Below are positions 34,326 through 46,846 of a stretch of DNA of 64,000 nt, piece by piece. Made by a program: the position numbers and the translations under genes. The stretch covers positions 1,426,001 through 1,490,000 of the forward strand of contig NBBA01000001.1 in NCBI GenBank assembly GCA_002794785.1, in the 5' to 3' direction. This DNA is from Coniferiporia sulphurascens (taxonomy: Eukaryota; Basidiomycota; Agaricomycetes; Hymenochaetales; Hymenochaetaceae). Within the stretch, counting starts at the first letter, position 1; each line of letters begins with the position of its first letter. The notes beneath the pieces are model-generated. The model was not told where the DNA came from and did no database searches. It saw nothing but the letters and a program-made list of their open reading frames with translations.

Positions 34326-34766
34326 ATTTCCTCCATCTGGTCGTCGGTAGGGTTGGCGGCGAGGGCCTCTTCGATTTGGCGGTATCGCCTCTCTTTAGGG
34401 CAGGCTGGCAGGGTGGCAGGGTGGTCACCCTTGCAGTTGTTGCATTGATGGGGGTGGGGGCAGGTGTCGCCTTCGGGTACTGCATCCGTTGTGCAGTGGG
34501 CGCAGGATTTGCGGTGGTTGCGGGTCAGGTGGGCCCCTGTGCACTCAGCGCAGCAGGGTTGGGCTCGGCAGCCCTTGGTTCCATGTCCGAGGCCTTGGCA
34601 CCGCTCACATTGAGTGAGGGTGGGGCGGACAGGTGGGACTGAGAGGCGGAGGGCGGATCCGAACATCCAGACACATGGCCTCTTGAGGAGGTGCTCGCAG
34701 ATGGAGCTGTTGGGGTCGACAAAGGAGAATGCCACTGGGCATCTGTCGAGTGTTGGCAGGTGGTCC
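34322..34766 (-). pseudogene. ORF1: LINE ORF1 C-terminal fragment with zinc knuckles, L10
   Basis: Begins at DHLPTLDRCPV and runs through the knuckles CX2CX4HX4C (CERCQGLGHGTKGC), CAECTGAH and CNNCKGDHPATLPAC to the stop at 34322-34324, which overlaps the ORF2 ATG as ATGA. Upstream it is joined in frame to an unrelated part of ORF2 (L11), giving a 192-codon open chimeric frame (34322-34897). Confidence 0.87.
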
Positions 34767-35468
34767 TTGGTGCACTGGAGGGGGGTGGTAGCTGTCTGAA
34801 TAGCGGATAGGAGGGTCTTGCAGTGGGGTGACCACCATGGGACTTCTGCTTTTGACAGTTTTGATAGGCATGTGAATGGTTGTAGGGTGGCGACCATAGC
34901 ATTGATGACCGCCTTAGCCTTGATGTCCAGGGCATGGGTATCGAGCCCTGATAGTCAGAAGGCTGATTCCAGAAGGGGGAAGGCTATGTCGGTCCATTCT
35001 TCCTTGTCGGCTGGGAGCAGCTGGCATGTCTTTACGACTGGAGGGGGGGGCCGAAATGGCATTGACCACCGTAGGATTGTGTGGTCAGACAGAGGGGAGG
35101 GGTCGGAGGTAGCCGAATCTAGGATAGAGTCGGGGTTGACTGCGGGTGGGGCCCAGATCATGTCAATGGGGCACTGGCAGCGATTGCCGTTGGGCTGTGA
35201 GTCAGAGTCAGGGAGATGGGCAGGTGCTAGGCCATGCTCACAGAAGAAATCATCGAGGGGTTGAGCCCCCAAGTTGTCCCGTCGTGGGATGGAGAATTCG
35301 GACCATGTGTGGTGATGATGGTTGAAGTCGCCCACCACAAGTAGAGTGGTGGCTAACACTGAGGGGAGTGAGAATAGAAAGGACTCACCTGGGTACTGAG
35401 GGGAGGTATTCTGTCGGTCCGGTGGGTGCATGCCATAGTAGTTGCACACCCGGAGGGTGAGTTGGGAA
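34767..35468 (-). pseudogene. ORF2: LINE ORF2 endonuclease and linker fragment, L11
   Basis: Reads leftward from LRVCNYYGMHPPDR through GDFNHHHHTW, PIDMIWAP and LSDHTILRW to TATTPLQCT. TGA near 34955 interrupts it. It meets L10 ORF1 sequence at 34766 and sense LINE L12 at 35468, so neither end is a natural LINE end. Confidence 0.85.
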
Positions 35469-37576
35469 GTACCTCGCTAACATGAGGGACTGGTTGCCAC
35501 CTAACCAATATGGGGGACGACAGGGCCATTCGGTCTACAATGCCGCCCAACACCTTTTACAGATTGCAGAACGTGCCCACTCAGAGGGCCGTGTGTGCTT
35601 GGTCCTTGTGGTCGACATACAGGGCTTCTTCGACTTGGTGCACCCACAGCTCCTCCACCGACAGCTGTTGGACCTTGGTTGTGCCCCAGACATGGCTGAC
35701 TGGTGTCTGTCCTTCATGACAGATCGGCAGGTAGCTGTCGCTTTCGACGGCACTACCCTCCCAACCGCCCCTAAACCCGACCTGGGCACCCCCCAGGGAT
35801 CCCCAGTCTCCCCCATTCTGTCAACTATATTCGCAGGGGTGGTCCTCCGGCGCTTTCACCAAGCCGGCACCACTGCCCTGGCATATGTTGATGACCACTT
35901 ACTAATTTGCATAGGACCTTCCATGGCATCCAACTGCCACGAGCTCGCACACGCCTACCAACAACTTGACACCCTCTTCGGCACCATCGGTCTCAACATC
36001 GAAGCTGCCAAGACAGAGTGTCTCCATTTCCACCCCCCTCAGCAACGCACTGGCTATGATGGCTGGGACACTGCTGGTGTACAGGTCGACCCCAACACCC
36101 TCATCTGCCCCTCAATTCCACTGCAATGGCTGGGGATATGGTGGGACCCAAGCCTCTCCTTTAAGCCCCACATGGAATGCATGCGCTCCAAGGGGCTCTC
36201 CACCCTCACCGCACTCCGCATACTAGGCAACACCCAACGCGGCATATCGGCCCTCCTACTTCGCCACCTATATACCTCCTGCATTCGCTCAGTCCTATCA
36301 TGGGGAGCGCCAGTCTGGTACCATGGCCACCGCCAAAAAACCCTGGCAAACTGCCTGCAGGTGGTACAAAACACGGCCTGTTGTTGGATCCTGGGCGTCT
36401 TCAAAGGCGCCTCCCCCCATTCCACTAATTTTCTTTGCTCCATTCCCCCTCTCTCTTTCTATTTTGAGTATATAAAGACAACCCATTCTCTGCGCCTCTG
36501 GTGCACCCTGCACTCCGTTGGTCATAAATTGTTTAAAAACATAACTAATAGACCCTTCTCCCTTTCTCTGCAGGTCCGAGCCCCCGGGTTCAACAGGTCC
36601 CTGCATACACGCACCCCTCATGGACGGACCCACTGGCTTTCACGAAGGGCCGGGTTCACTTCACCATCCCCGTCACCCCAGTTAGCGCTGACACCTGAAA
36701 ATCTTTCGTAACAGCCGCACGCCAACTAAGCTCCACCCCCCACGTCTAGGTATTCACTGATGGCTCCCACATTGACAATAAGTCAGGCTCAGCCATCTGC
36801 GCTATGCTGGGCAACACCCAACTCCGGTCACGCCGACTGGAGTCCCCCACCTGCGCCACAGCCACGGACACTGAGGAGTTCTCCCTCGCCATGGCCCCGG
36901 GCTGGGTAGCATGCCGTCTCCCAGCGCAACTGCGTGTCGCATTGGATGTCTTCTTTTTGTCCGATTCGCTGACTGCCCTCCACCTTTTCCAAACTTGGGC
37001 TGCTGCCCCTGGCGCCCACCTCCTCCACATTTGGAAAGCAGGTGTGGAGACTCTGCTGGACTCGTACCCCCAGCTCACCATCCATTTCGCGTGGTGTCCC
37101 AGACACTTGGACATCCCTGGAAATGAATGGGCTGACACGGAAGCAAAGCTGGCAACTGAGCTCCCCCCATCTGACCTCAAACCCTCCACCTCCGCCCTAA
37201 AAGAGGTCGCCATCTGCACCCTCATGGAAAGATGGACACTCTCACTAGCCCACCCCCTCGCCTCGACCACCGACAAATACCTGGCGGTCCAGGGCCTACC
37301 ATCATGCCGACCCCGAAAGCTCCTCATGCATTCAGTTGACCACCCACACAATGAGCTATCTGCAGTCGCGCAGGTCCTCTGCCATGCCGGTCCCTACGGG
37401 GGTTACTGGTTGAGTTTTGACTCAGCCTACCACCGCAGGCATGGCCTGATATCGCACTGCAGATGGCACAACCACCCCCCCTGGCCTGCACAGTCGACCG
37501 CCCACATCCTAGGCGGCTGTAGTACCTTCCACCCGTGGATACGATGCGTGTGGCCACCTCAGGACCCTCTCCCAGT
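35469..37576 (+). pseudogene. ORF2: LINE ORF2 fragment (RT to RNase H), L12
   Basis: Starts in RT at MRDWLPPNQYGG. 35482-36590 is open and has the palm Asp (VDIQGFFD), GTPQGSPVS and AYVDDH all intact, making it the best-preserved RT core in the window. Loss of one C near 36592 shifts the frame, TGA follows near 36698 and TAG near 36748, then RNase H is open again from 36804. It is joined at about 37576 to a second LINE piece (L13) that restarts inside RT. Confidence 0.88.
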
Positions 37577-40535
37577 CCGCCCATCTCCCCCATCCTATCA
37601 ACGATATTTGCGGGGGTGGTCCTCCAGCGCTTCCACCAAGCCAGCACCACTGCCCTGGCATACGTTGATGACCACTTACTTATCTGTGTAGGACCCTCCG
37701 TGACATCCAACTGCCGTGAGCTAGCCCATGCATACCACCAACTAGACACCCTCTTTGGCACCATTGGTCTCAACATCGAAGCCACCAAAACGGAATGCCT
37801 CCACTTCCACCCCCCCAGCAAAGAACTGGCTACGAAGGCTGGGACACAGCCGGGGTCCAGGTCGACCCCAACACCCTCATCCGCCCCTCAATCCCCCTCT
37901 GGTGGTTGGGGATATGGTGGGACCCGGGCCTCTCCTTCAAACCCCATGTCGAGCACATGCTGTTACGATTTTCCTTTACTTTTCCCCTACTGCACTGACT
38001 CACTTCCTCTTCATCATCATCAGTCAGTGCAACTCCCCCATTTCTCTACCTTACTCATCCTTATTCGCCTTACACCATAAGATGCCATGATGATGCCATA
38101 TCACATCACCATGATGTGCTTTGCTTACTGATAGCCCTACTTGTATTACCAAGGCACTCCTTGGGTTTCCATGACCTTCCATAGTCAGGTAAACTACCCT
38201 ACACAGGCTGCTACAGTAGCAAACACATAGAGTAGTATATAAGCATGTAACTTCAGTAGCACAAGCCCTAAGCTTGTGCTCTTTGTTCATACAAGCCCAT
38301 TATCTGCTACCACCAGTCTACTGTGCACTGTCGAGCCATCAGTCGCTTCGTCATAACCCGACTCGCTATAAGAAGCCTACTGTGTCACATCGTCAATCAG
38401 GAAGCCCCGCTGACGATCACCCTTGACTTACGACATCTAGGAAGCCCCGTTGCCATACCATCAGTTCCGACGATTTGGAAGCCCCAACGTCGATCACCAT
38501 GTAACCATTGAGCTTAACACATGCACTCCAAGGGACTCTCCACCCTCGCCGCCCTCCGCATACTAGGCAACACCCAACGCAGAATTTCGGCCCTCCTCCT
38601 CCACCGCCTGTATACCTCTTGCGTCCGCTTGGTGCTTGCATGGGGGGCACCAGTATGGTACCATGGACGCCACCAAAAAACCTTGGTAAACTGCCTACAA
38701 GCCGTGCAGAACACAGCTTGCAGATGGATCTTAGGTGTCTTTAAAGGCGCCTCCCCCTACTCCACAAACTTTCTTTGCTCTGTCCCCCCTCTTTCTTTCT
38801 ATTTCGAATATATAAAGACGACCCACTCCCTACACCTATGGCGAACCCCCCACTCTATTGGCCGAAAACTTTTTAAAAACGTAGCTAATAGACCTTTTTC
38901 CCTTTCTTTGCAGGTCCGAGCCCCACGGGTTCAACAGGTCCCAGCATACACACATCCCCCATGGACGGACCCCCTGGCCTTTACAAAGGGCCATGTTCAC
39001 TTCACCACCCCCGTCACCCCAGTCAGCGCCAACACTCGGAAGTCATTTGTGGCCACTGCGTGCCAACTAGGCCTCACCCCTCACGTACAAGTGTTCATGG
39101 ATGGCTCCCACATTGACAATAAGTTGGGCTCGGCCATCTGTGCCATGCTTGGCCACACCCGACTCCGATCCTGACAACTGGAGTCCCCCACCTGTGCCAC
39201 AGCCACGGATGCCGAGGAATTTTCCCTCGCTACGGCCCGGGCTGGGTAGCATGCCGCCTCCCAGCACAACTGTGTGTCGCATCGGACATCTTCTTTCTGT
39301 CTGATTCGCTGACCGCCCTCCACCTCTTCCACACATGGGCCACTGCTCCGGGCGCCCACCTCCTTCACATTTGGAAAGTGGGTGTGGAGACTCTGCTAGA
39401 CTCGTACCCACAACTCACCGTTCATTTTGTGTGGTGCCCTGGACACTCAGACATCCCCGGAAACGAATGGGCTGACATGGAAGCTAAGCTGGCGACAGAG
39501 CTCCCTCCATCCGACCTTAAACCCTCCACCTCCGCACTAAAAGAAGCCACCGTCCGAACTTTAATGGAATGATGGACGCTCTCTCTAACCCACCCACTAG
39601 CCTCGACCACTGACAAATTCTTGGCAGTCCACAGTCTACCTTCACACTGACCCGAAAGCTCCTCATGCATTCAGTCGACCACCCATGCAATGAGCTATCT
39701 GCAGTTGTGCAGGTCCTCTGCCATGCCGGTCCCTACGGGGGATACTGGCTGAGCTTTGACTCAGCCTACGCCTGCAGACATGGCCTGATCTCACATTGTA
39801 GATGGCACAACCACCCCCCCTGGCCCGCGCAGTTGACCACCCACATCCTAGGCGGCTGCAGTACTTTCCATCCATGGATACGGCGCGTGTGGCCACCTCG
39901 AGACCCTCTCCCAGTCCACCACTCAGAGTGGGCCGATGAAAACTGCCTCCCAGTTTTGCGCCGCTGGCTAAAGCTGACAGGGCATCTTAACCACCTCTCT
40001 GACCATGCCGTGGGCGCCATCCGGCTGGCCTTCGCCACGATGGACCTCGACGGCCACCCCACTGACGAGGATATGGACCTGGACCTCCTAAGGGAATACA
40101 TGCACTGTATGCTTGGACCCCAAACTCGGGACTCGGACCCAGCCCTATTTGAGCTATCAGGTACGCTCCCCCCTTTTCCATCTGACTAATGCCTGCCTTT
40201 CGAATTCCCCATGATACATCTCAGCCGGCACTCTTGCCCTCCCTTTCCACTTCTAAGCTTCTTACCTTAACCTGCCCTCACCTGCATGGTTTGTTCATAG
40301 CGATATGTATCCCTCCCTCTCGAAGCTGTTTCTCACTAAATAGGGGCTCTCCACACTTCGGCACCCTTCAGGGAGCAGAGCCCCCGCCCAGTTTTGGTGC
40401 GATGCGCAATGACGGGCGCCTCTGTTGTTATGTAGTTAGGGCCCCCCCTCTGGGGGGGCAGCTTGTAATTATGTAATACTGCAGGAATAATTTAAATTAA
40501 ATTAAAATTAAAATTAAAATTAAAATTAAAATTAA
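37577..40535 (+). mobile_element. ORF2: LINE copy L13 with nested solo LTR
   Basis: Begins at PISPILSTIFAGVV in RT, has AYVDDH, is split by the solo Gypsy LTR 37961-38519, and continues through the connection, RNase H and C-terminus to about 40189. It ends in the 3' hairpin (about 40440) and an unusual AATTA/AAAATT-repeat tail to 40535. Stops at 39172 and 39570 (both TGA for CGA), one near 39650, and a 1 nt deletion near 39238 break the frame. Confidence 0.87.
37961..38519 (+). repeat. Solo LTR of the Gypsy family
   Basis: 559 bp, TGTTACG to CTTAACA, flanked by the 5 bp duplication CATGC (37956-37960 and 38520-38524). Retains TATAA and the AAGCTTGTGCT start motif. It formed by LTR-LTR recombination of a full element inserted in L13. 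Confidence 0.95.
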
Positions 40536-41008
40536 AAACTCCCCACCAATAATAACCTTGACTTGGATACCCTCTGGGGCTATGTGTGCAGGTTGCTTGG
40601 ATCCAGGACTCAGGACGCGGACCCGGCCCTTTTGGAGCTCTCAGGTATGCTCTCCCCATTTCCCTCTGACTTGTGACTGCCCTTCAGATTCCCCATCAGT
40701 TTCTTCTATGGCAATTGCAGCCACTCCTTGCTGCTTCTAAGGGACTCTCTTTTCCTGACCTAGCTCTAACTTGTTTGGGTTCTCTGTAGTTGTGATATGT
40801 ATGCCTCCCTCTCCCCCTCCCCTATTTATCCCTAATAGGGCGTGTAAGTACACTAGGCCTCCTCAGAGGCATGCACCCCACCCAGTTTCACTTGATGAGC
40901 AATGACGGGTGCCTCAGTAGTTAGGTAGTTTACAGGCGGCCCCTATGGGGCCGCAGGTGTATTACATAGCACAGTAGGAATAATAAATAAAAATAAAAAT
41001 AAAAAAAA
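40536..41008 (+). mobile_element. Divergent LINE family, 3' end fragment L14
   Basis: Contains the final ORF2 codons (DPALLELSGMLSPF-like, about 40600-40672), a 3' UTR diverged from all other copies, a different GC hairpin (40936-40954), GTATTACATAGCACAGTAGGAATAATAA-type ending and an AAATA-repeat tail. It represents a second, related LINE family. Confidence 0.75.
40936..40954 (+). other. 3'-terminal hairpin of the divergent LINE
   Basis: GCGGCCCC pairs perfectly with GGGGCCGC around a TAT loop. The position matches the main-family hairpin but the stem sequence differs on both arms, so structure rather than sequence is conserved. Confidence 0.7.
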
Positions 41009-41701
41009 AGTAAGGGCAGGTTAAGTAGGAAGCTTAGAAAAGGAAAGGGGGGGCGAGAGCACCTGCTGGGACGTATCCGTAGGAATTCAAAAGACGGGCG
41101 CTAATCAGAGGGAAAAGGGGGGAGCGTACCTGATAGCTCCAAAAGGGCTGGGTCCGAGTCCCGAGTTTGAGGTCCAAGCATACGATGCATGTATTCCTGT
41201 AGGAGGTCCAGATTCATATCCTTGTCGGTAGGGTGTCCATCAAGGTCCATTGTGGCAAATGCCAGCCAGATGGCGCCCTCAGTGCGGTCAGAAAGGCAGT
41301 TCAGATGCCCCGTCAGCTTAAGCCAGCAGCGCAGAACCGGGAGGTGGTTTTCAGCAGCCCACTCTGAGTGATGGACTGGGAGAGGGTCCTGAGGTGGCCA
41401 CATGTGCCATATCCATGGGTGGAAGGTGCTGCAGCCGCCTAGGATGTGGGCGGTCAACTGCGTGGGCCAGGGGGGGTGGTTGTGCCACCTGCAATGCGAG
41501 ATCAAGCCATGCCTGCGATGGTAGGCCGAGTCGAAGCTCAGCCAGTAGCCCCGTAGGGACCAGCGTGGCAGAGGACCTGTGCAACTGCAGACAGCTCACT
41601 GCATGGGTGGTCGACTGAATGCATGAGCAGCTTTCAGGGTTGGTGGGCGGGGAGGCCATGAACTGCCAAGTACTTGTCGGTGGTTGAGGCAAGTGGGCGG
41701 G

Positions 41702-41960
41702 TCTTAAAATCTACGCACGTTGTGGTAGACGATGAGGTGCAGTGGTGTAGTTGAGGTGAAGGTGGGTTATCAGTGTAAACCAATGTATTTCATGGTAGAG
41801 ACCAGCTCTCCTTATATACATCTACCGTGAGCTATGTATACTATAACTATCATAGCTCCTATTTGTATGGTGTTATCATTGCGTTATTGTTTACTTAGTA
41901 AGATGGTTGTTCATATGACCATCCATTATTTATATTGTAACATTTATATTTATTTTAATA
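41702..41960 (-). repeat. Copia 3' LTR
   Basis: 259 bp. On the minus strand it runs TATTAAAAT to ATTTTAAGA, identical in extent to 46858-47116. Lies next to the polypurine tract. Confidence 0.93.
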
Positions 41961-41975
41961 CTCCCCTTCAAACTT
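41961..41975 (-). other. Copia polypurine tract
   Basis: On the minus strand AAGTTTGAAGGGGAG immediately precedes the 3' LTR. The pol stop TGA (41968-41970) lies within it. Confidence 0.75.
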
Positions 41976-44900
41976 TTACTAGGTGGAGTAGACTTGTAAA
42001 ATGTTTGATTAATTCGATCGTTAGTGCTTTCGTCATAATATCAGCTTTTTGCTGTCCAGTTGGAATATATGAAACTGATATGGTTTCATTTTCAATATAA
42101 TCTCTTAAAAAATCTTTTTGTATATCAATATGTTTCGTTTGTTGTGTATATTTTTGTTCTGTTGAGTTTACTATAGTTATGGCTGCTTGATTATCACATA
42201 ATATTTTCATAGGTGTATCCAAGGTCTGCAGTACCTCTTCAACCAGTCTTCTTAGCCATATAGCTTCTTTTACTCCATGAGTTAAAGCTTGTAATTCAGC
42301 TTCGCATACTGATAATGACACTAGTTCTTGTTTTTTACTTGACCATGATGTTGTTGCGTTTCCAATTTGGAATATATATCCTGATATTGCTTTATGGCCT
42401 TCTTGTGTCATTCCATCGGCATCGGTATATCTGATTAACTCAATTGGTTCTGTACCACCAAGTATTAACCAATAATCGTTCGTTCCTTTTAAATATTTAA
42501 AGCAGTGTTTTACTGCATTGTAGTGTTCAATACTAGGTTTGTTTAAATGCCTAGCAAATTGACCTGTTGCAAATGATATGTCAGGTCTTGTACAATCTGC
42601 TGCATATCGTAATGCTCCAACCATGTTCATATATGGTATTTGTTGCATAAATTTTAATTCTTCATTAGTTGGATTTTCAATTGATTTTAACACTTGTCCT
42701 GGTGTCATTGGTATTTGTACCATTGCAGCGTCTTTTAATTTATATTTTTCAATTATATTATCAATATAATTCTTTTGTCTTAGTTTTATAATTCTTTCTT
42801 CTCAGTTTCTTTCAATTTCAATTCCGAGTAACCAATGTATATCGTTTCCGTCAGTAAATTTTATGTGTTTTCCAATTTCATCTTTAAAGGCTTTTATTAT
42901 TAATAAATTTAAGCCACATATCATTATATCGTCAACATGTATAAAAAGTACTAGGATTGTTTTTCCTTTTACTTTTCTAAAAAATACTGCATTGTCTTGG
43001 ACTGCTTGTACTAGTCCAATTCCTATTAGAATTTCTGATAATTTTTTATACCATTGTCTGCCTGCTTGTTTTAATCCGTATAAGGCTTTATTTAATTTTA
43101 AAACTTGTCCAGGTTTTGTTTCGATTAAATTTCCTGGTGGTGGTTTTATGTATATATTTTCGTCTTTTTCTAATTCACCATATAGGTAAGCTGATTTGAT
43201 ATCAATTTGGTGAATTTCATAATTATTTGTTGTGCTCCAACTTAATATAGTTCTTACTGTGGCTAATCTTGCCACTGGAGCAAATGTGTCATTTGAATAG
43301 TAGTCAATGCCTTCCATTTGGGCGAATCCTTGTACTACTAATCTTGCTTTGTATCGTTCAATTTCTCTGTTTGCTAATCATTTTGTTTTATAAACAAATC
43401 TTGTTCCAATTACATTTATATCTTTTGGTGGATCAATGATTGTCCATGTAGATCTTTCGATTAACATTTTTATTTCTTCTTTCATTGCCGTGATCCACTG
43501 ATTTGCGTCAATTCTATTGATTGCTTGTTGATATGAATTCGGATCGCCTATTAATTCCGTATTGAATTGATTAAATTCTGTAAGATAAGCAACTGTATTT
43601 TGTTTGTCGAAGTTAAGACCTAATGATCGTTTTGTTGGTTTCATTGTTCTTACTGGTCTTTCATTTGTTAATTCTTTTATTTGTTTGTTTTGTTTTTCTG
43701 TTATATTCTCCCCTTCAATTTTAGATGGTGGGGAATCTAAAAATTGTAGATTTCGTTTGACTGAAATTTTTCTATTATGATAGGTTCTATGACCTTTGCT
43801 TTCTTCGTCAAATCCTAGCCATTGTGCATATATTCCTTTTGGTTGTAATTTGTTAACATCTTCTTGTCGTATTATGCAGTATTGGCCGAATTCTTTTAAA
43901 TCATCTATTTTGTAATTTTCGTTATATCTTTTGAAATATGGTGTTTTAAAATCAATAGCACTCTTTGGCGTTCTATTGTAAACATAAGTGCTGTATTTTA
44001 CAGCTTCACCCCATAAACTGGGTGGTAATTTTGCTTGTAGCAGATTAACTCATGTATTATTTAGTATTGTTTGATGTGATTGTTCTGCTACTCCATTTTG
44101 TTGTGGCATATCGTGAACAGTCAGCTTTCATATTGTTCCATGTTTTTCTAAATATTCAGTGAATTGTTTACTTAAAAACACTGTATCATTGTCACTTTGT
44201 AATATTTTTATTTTTATATTATGTTGTGTATTGAGCATTGTAGCCCATGTCATATAAGCATTAAAACCCTTGTCTTTTGTTTTTAATAAAATCATTTTTA
44301 TCCATCTTGTAGCATCATCTACAAGTGTTAGAAGATATTTATATCCTCCTATAGCATGTGTGGATGCTGGACCCCATATGTCCATGTGAATATGATCGCC
44401 AAATTTTTCTGCTAACTTTGAAATATGTAATTTTGGGATTTGCATTCTTTTTATATTTGCTTCAAGGCAAATTGTACATTGAGTTTCATCATAATTTGTA
44501 ATTTTATAATTTGTAATTTGATCTTCTTTTAGTAATCACTTAATATAAGCATAGCTTATATGTCCAAGTTTTTTGTGGAGTTCGAATAAAGTTACATTTT
44601 TCGTAGCTGCTTGTACATCGTTGTTAAATATACTATACAATCCATTTCTGTTTTTAATTTTTCTGCATAAAGATCCATTAGGATACTTTATTGTACATTC
44701 ATTTTCTTTATAAATAAATTCGTAACCGTCTTGACATAGAAGTCCTTGAGAGACTAATGTCATGTTCATTTTAGGATTGTAATATACATTTGATAATGTT
44801 ATGACACTTACTGAGTGTCCGTTGGGGATGTAAAGCTTAAGATCCCCTACTATGTTTGCCATAAACGTTGTTTTGTTTGTGGCCGTTATTGTTATTGCAT

Positions 44901-46788
44901 CAGTTTTGTAAGTATTTTGTAATCGATTTAGATATGGTGTTAAATGTATTGTTGCACCAGTATCAATTATATCCATTGAAGAATAAATGTTGTTAGCAAA
45001 TTTTTCTGTTGTTATAGTGTTAATGCTTATGTCTAAATTATTATCATCCACATCTTCCATGGCGCTATCGTGATTCCCTATAGCATCAAGGAAATCGTTA
45101 TATGAATATATTGGGAATTCTCCCATGTCGAAGTCATTGTCGTCGATTTTGGTTATAAAGGCGGTTTCGCCCTGGCCAATTATGGTGCTTAACTCGATTT
45201 GAGAGCTTGATGTGACATTTGTTGCTGCTGCTGCTGCAGTATGTTTAGCCTGGGCTGCACTTGCCCCAGTCATTGTTGGTGCCGCTGATGCACCCATTTC
45301 CTTCCCTTTTCCTTTGTCATCATTCACGTCCTCTTTCTTTTTCTGAGCTGCCTTCGTCCATTCCGTTTTTGGTGCCCAGCAGTCTCGACTAAAGTGCCCT
45401 AGCTTGTTACAGTTATAGCACTTGATTATGTGTGATTGTTGGTTAGGGGAATATCCCCCTCGTCCTTGTCCTCGCATATATCCGCCACAGCCCCTGTAGC
45501 CGTGACCTTGTGGTTGTACTCCACAGCTAAAACCACATCCGCAGCCCCTAAAATAAGGGTGAGTCTGCTCGTCCTTGGGCAGGTGATTAGCCACCGCTCC
45601 TGTTCTCTGATGATTTTTACGCCACCCCTCAAAGGCATTTCGTAAGGTGGTTAATAAGAATTGAGGGGTTAGTTCAATTTCATCTTTGTCTGGATTTGTT
45701 TCGTTAATCGTTTTAATATATAACTCACTCTGTGTGAGTATGTATTGATATTGTTTGGGCGTTGCCCTCATAATAGCCGATATATAAGTCGACTCTGAAA
45801 CTTTTACCCCTTGGGCTATTAGTTCCTCGTATTTATTGCTGAGGTTATTGAGTGTTCCATCGAAATGGCTGACATGACCTCTGATATCAGAAAGGGCAGC
45901 CTCGTTAAAGCCCTTTGTAATTGTTGTCTGGACATTATATCGTCCATCAAGCACTTTGAGTAGCGCTGGAATATCTTTAGAGAAATTAAGATAATAAGCC
46001 AATATTTTGTCGGGCATAGTGCGCATAATGCCATTATATAAAGCGCTTGATATACCAGTCTCTCCAGTTCCTGGGGAGTTAATGAGCAGGTTACCGTAAC
46101 CTGCACTCTCGATTGCACTTTGGACTCTGTAGTTCCAGAGTTTGTAGTTTCTGTGCCTGTCGAGTTTCTCAATTCCGTCGAAGAATTTCTGGAGTTCCGC
46201 AAGTTTAGTTGCCATACTTGGTTCATCTTCCTCAGTATCGTTAGCATCTGAATCGTCAGGATCAGATGGTTCTGATGGCTCACGTGATGGGTTATTTTTG
46301 GATTCTTCGGTATTTTCTTCTTTGTTATTTTCTTCATCTTCTTTTTCTGGCTTAATATAAGGGTTGTCAACTTTAAATTGTTCTTTTTCATTTGGGTCTG
46401 ATATACCCAAATACATACTGATTTGATATCTGATTTCGGATGATTTTCCTTGATCTGATATTCCTAAGTCTTTAGCGTGATTTGTTAATTCCATTTTATA
46501 GTCAGCTTTTATTTTTAGTTTTTCATTGTTGGTAGAATTATCATACCTGTTAATTCGGTCTTGGATTTGTTGTTCTGTACCATTTATAGGTATTTGTCAT
46601 AAATTACATTGAACTATTAGGTCAACTAACCTTTTGCTATCTTTAGCTTTTTGAATTTTTTCTTCGAGTTCTTCGATAGTAGATGACTGTGTATATGTTA
46701 TTTTTAGTTCATTAGCTATTATTCATAATCCTGATAGTTTTTGCAAACGTGTTTGCTCACGAGTGTTAGGTTTCTGTCCGTCAGACAT
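41968..46788 (-). pseudogene. gag-pol: Copia Gag-Pol polyprotein, seven TGA stops, no frameshift
   Basis: 1607 codons in one frame from ATG 46786-46788 (MSDGQKPNTREQ). TGA stops at 46723-46725, 46597-46599, 44536-44538, 44128-44130, 44050-44052, 43378-43380 and 42802-42804; no TAA, TAG or indel seen. Domains: Gag with acidic and Gly-rich segments and zinc knuckle CYNCNKLGHFSRDC; protease DTGA (about 44968); pre-integrase LHKKLGH; integrase Asp in HMDIWGP, Asp in LQSDNDT, Glu in QQNGVAEQ; RT with KSAYLYGE and the HVDD box; RNase H with YTDADG and the CEAEL glutamate. At least five stops fall where the family usually has Arg, consistent with CGA to TGA. Confidence 0.93.
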
Positions 46789-46846
46789 AGTTTCGTTATT
46801 CGAGGATTTATAAATTTGTTAATTGTTTCATTAGTTATAGAGTCAA

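Noticed and set aside
38323..38511. Small ORFs within the Gypsy LTRs (60-80 codons)
   Set aside because: They lie across R/U5, are not conserved in length among the four LTRs and show no motif.
41968..46788. TGA read as tryptophan (alternative genetic code)
   Set aside because: TGG is used freely at conserved Trp positions in the same frame, and several TGA positions match an expected Arg (CGA).
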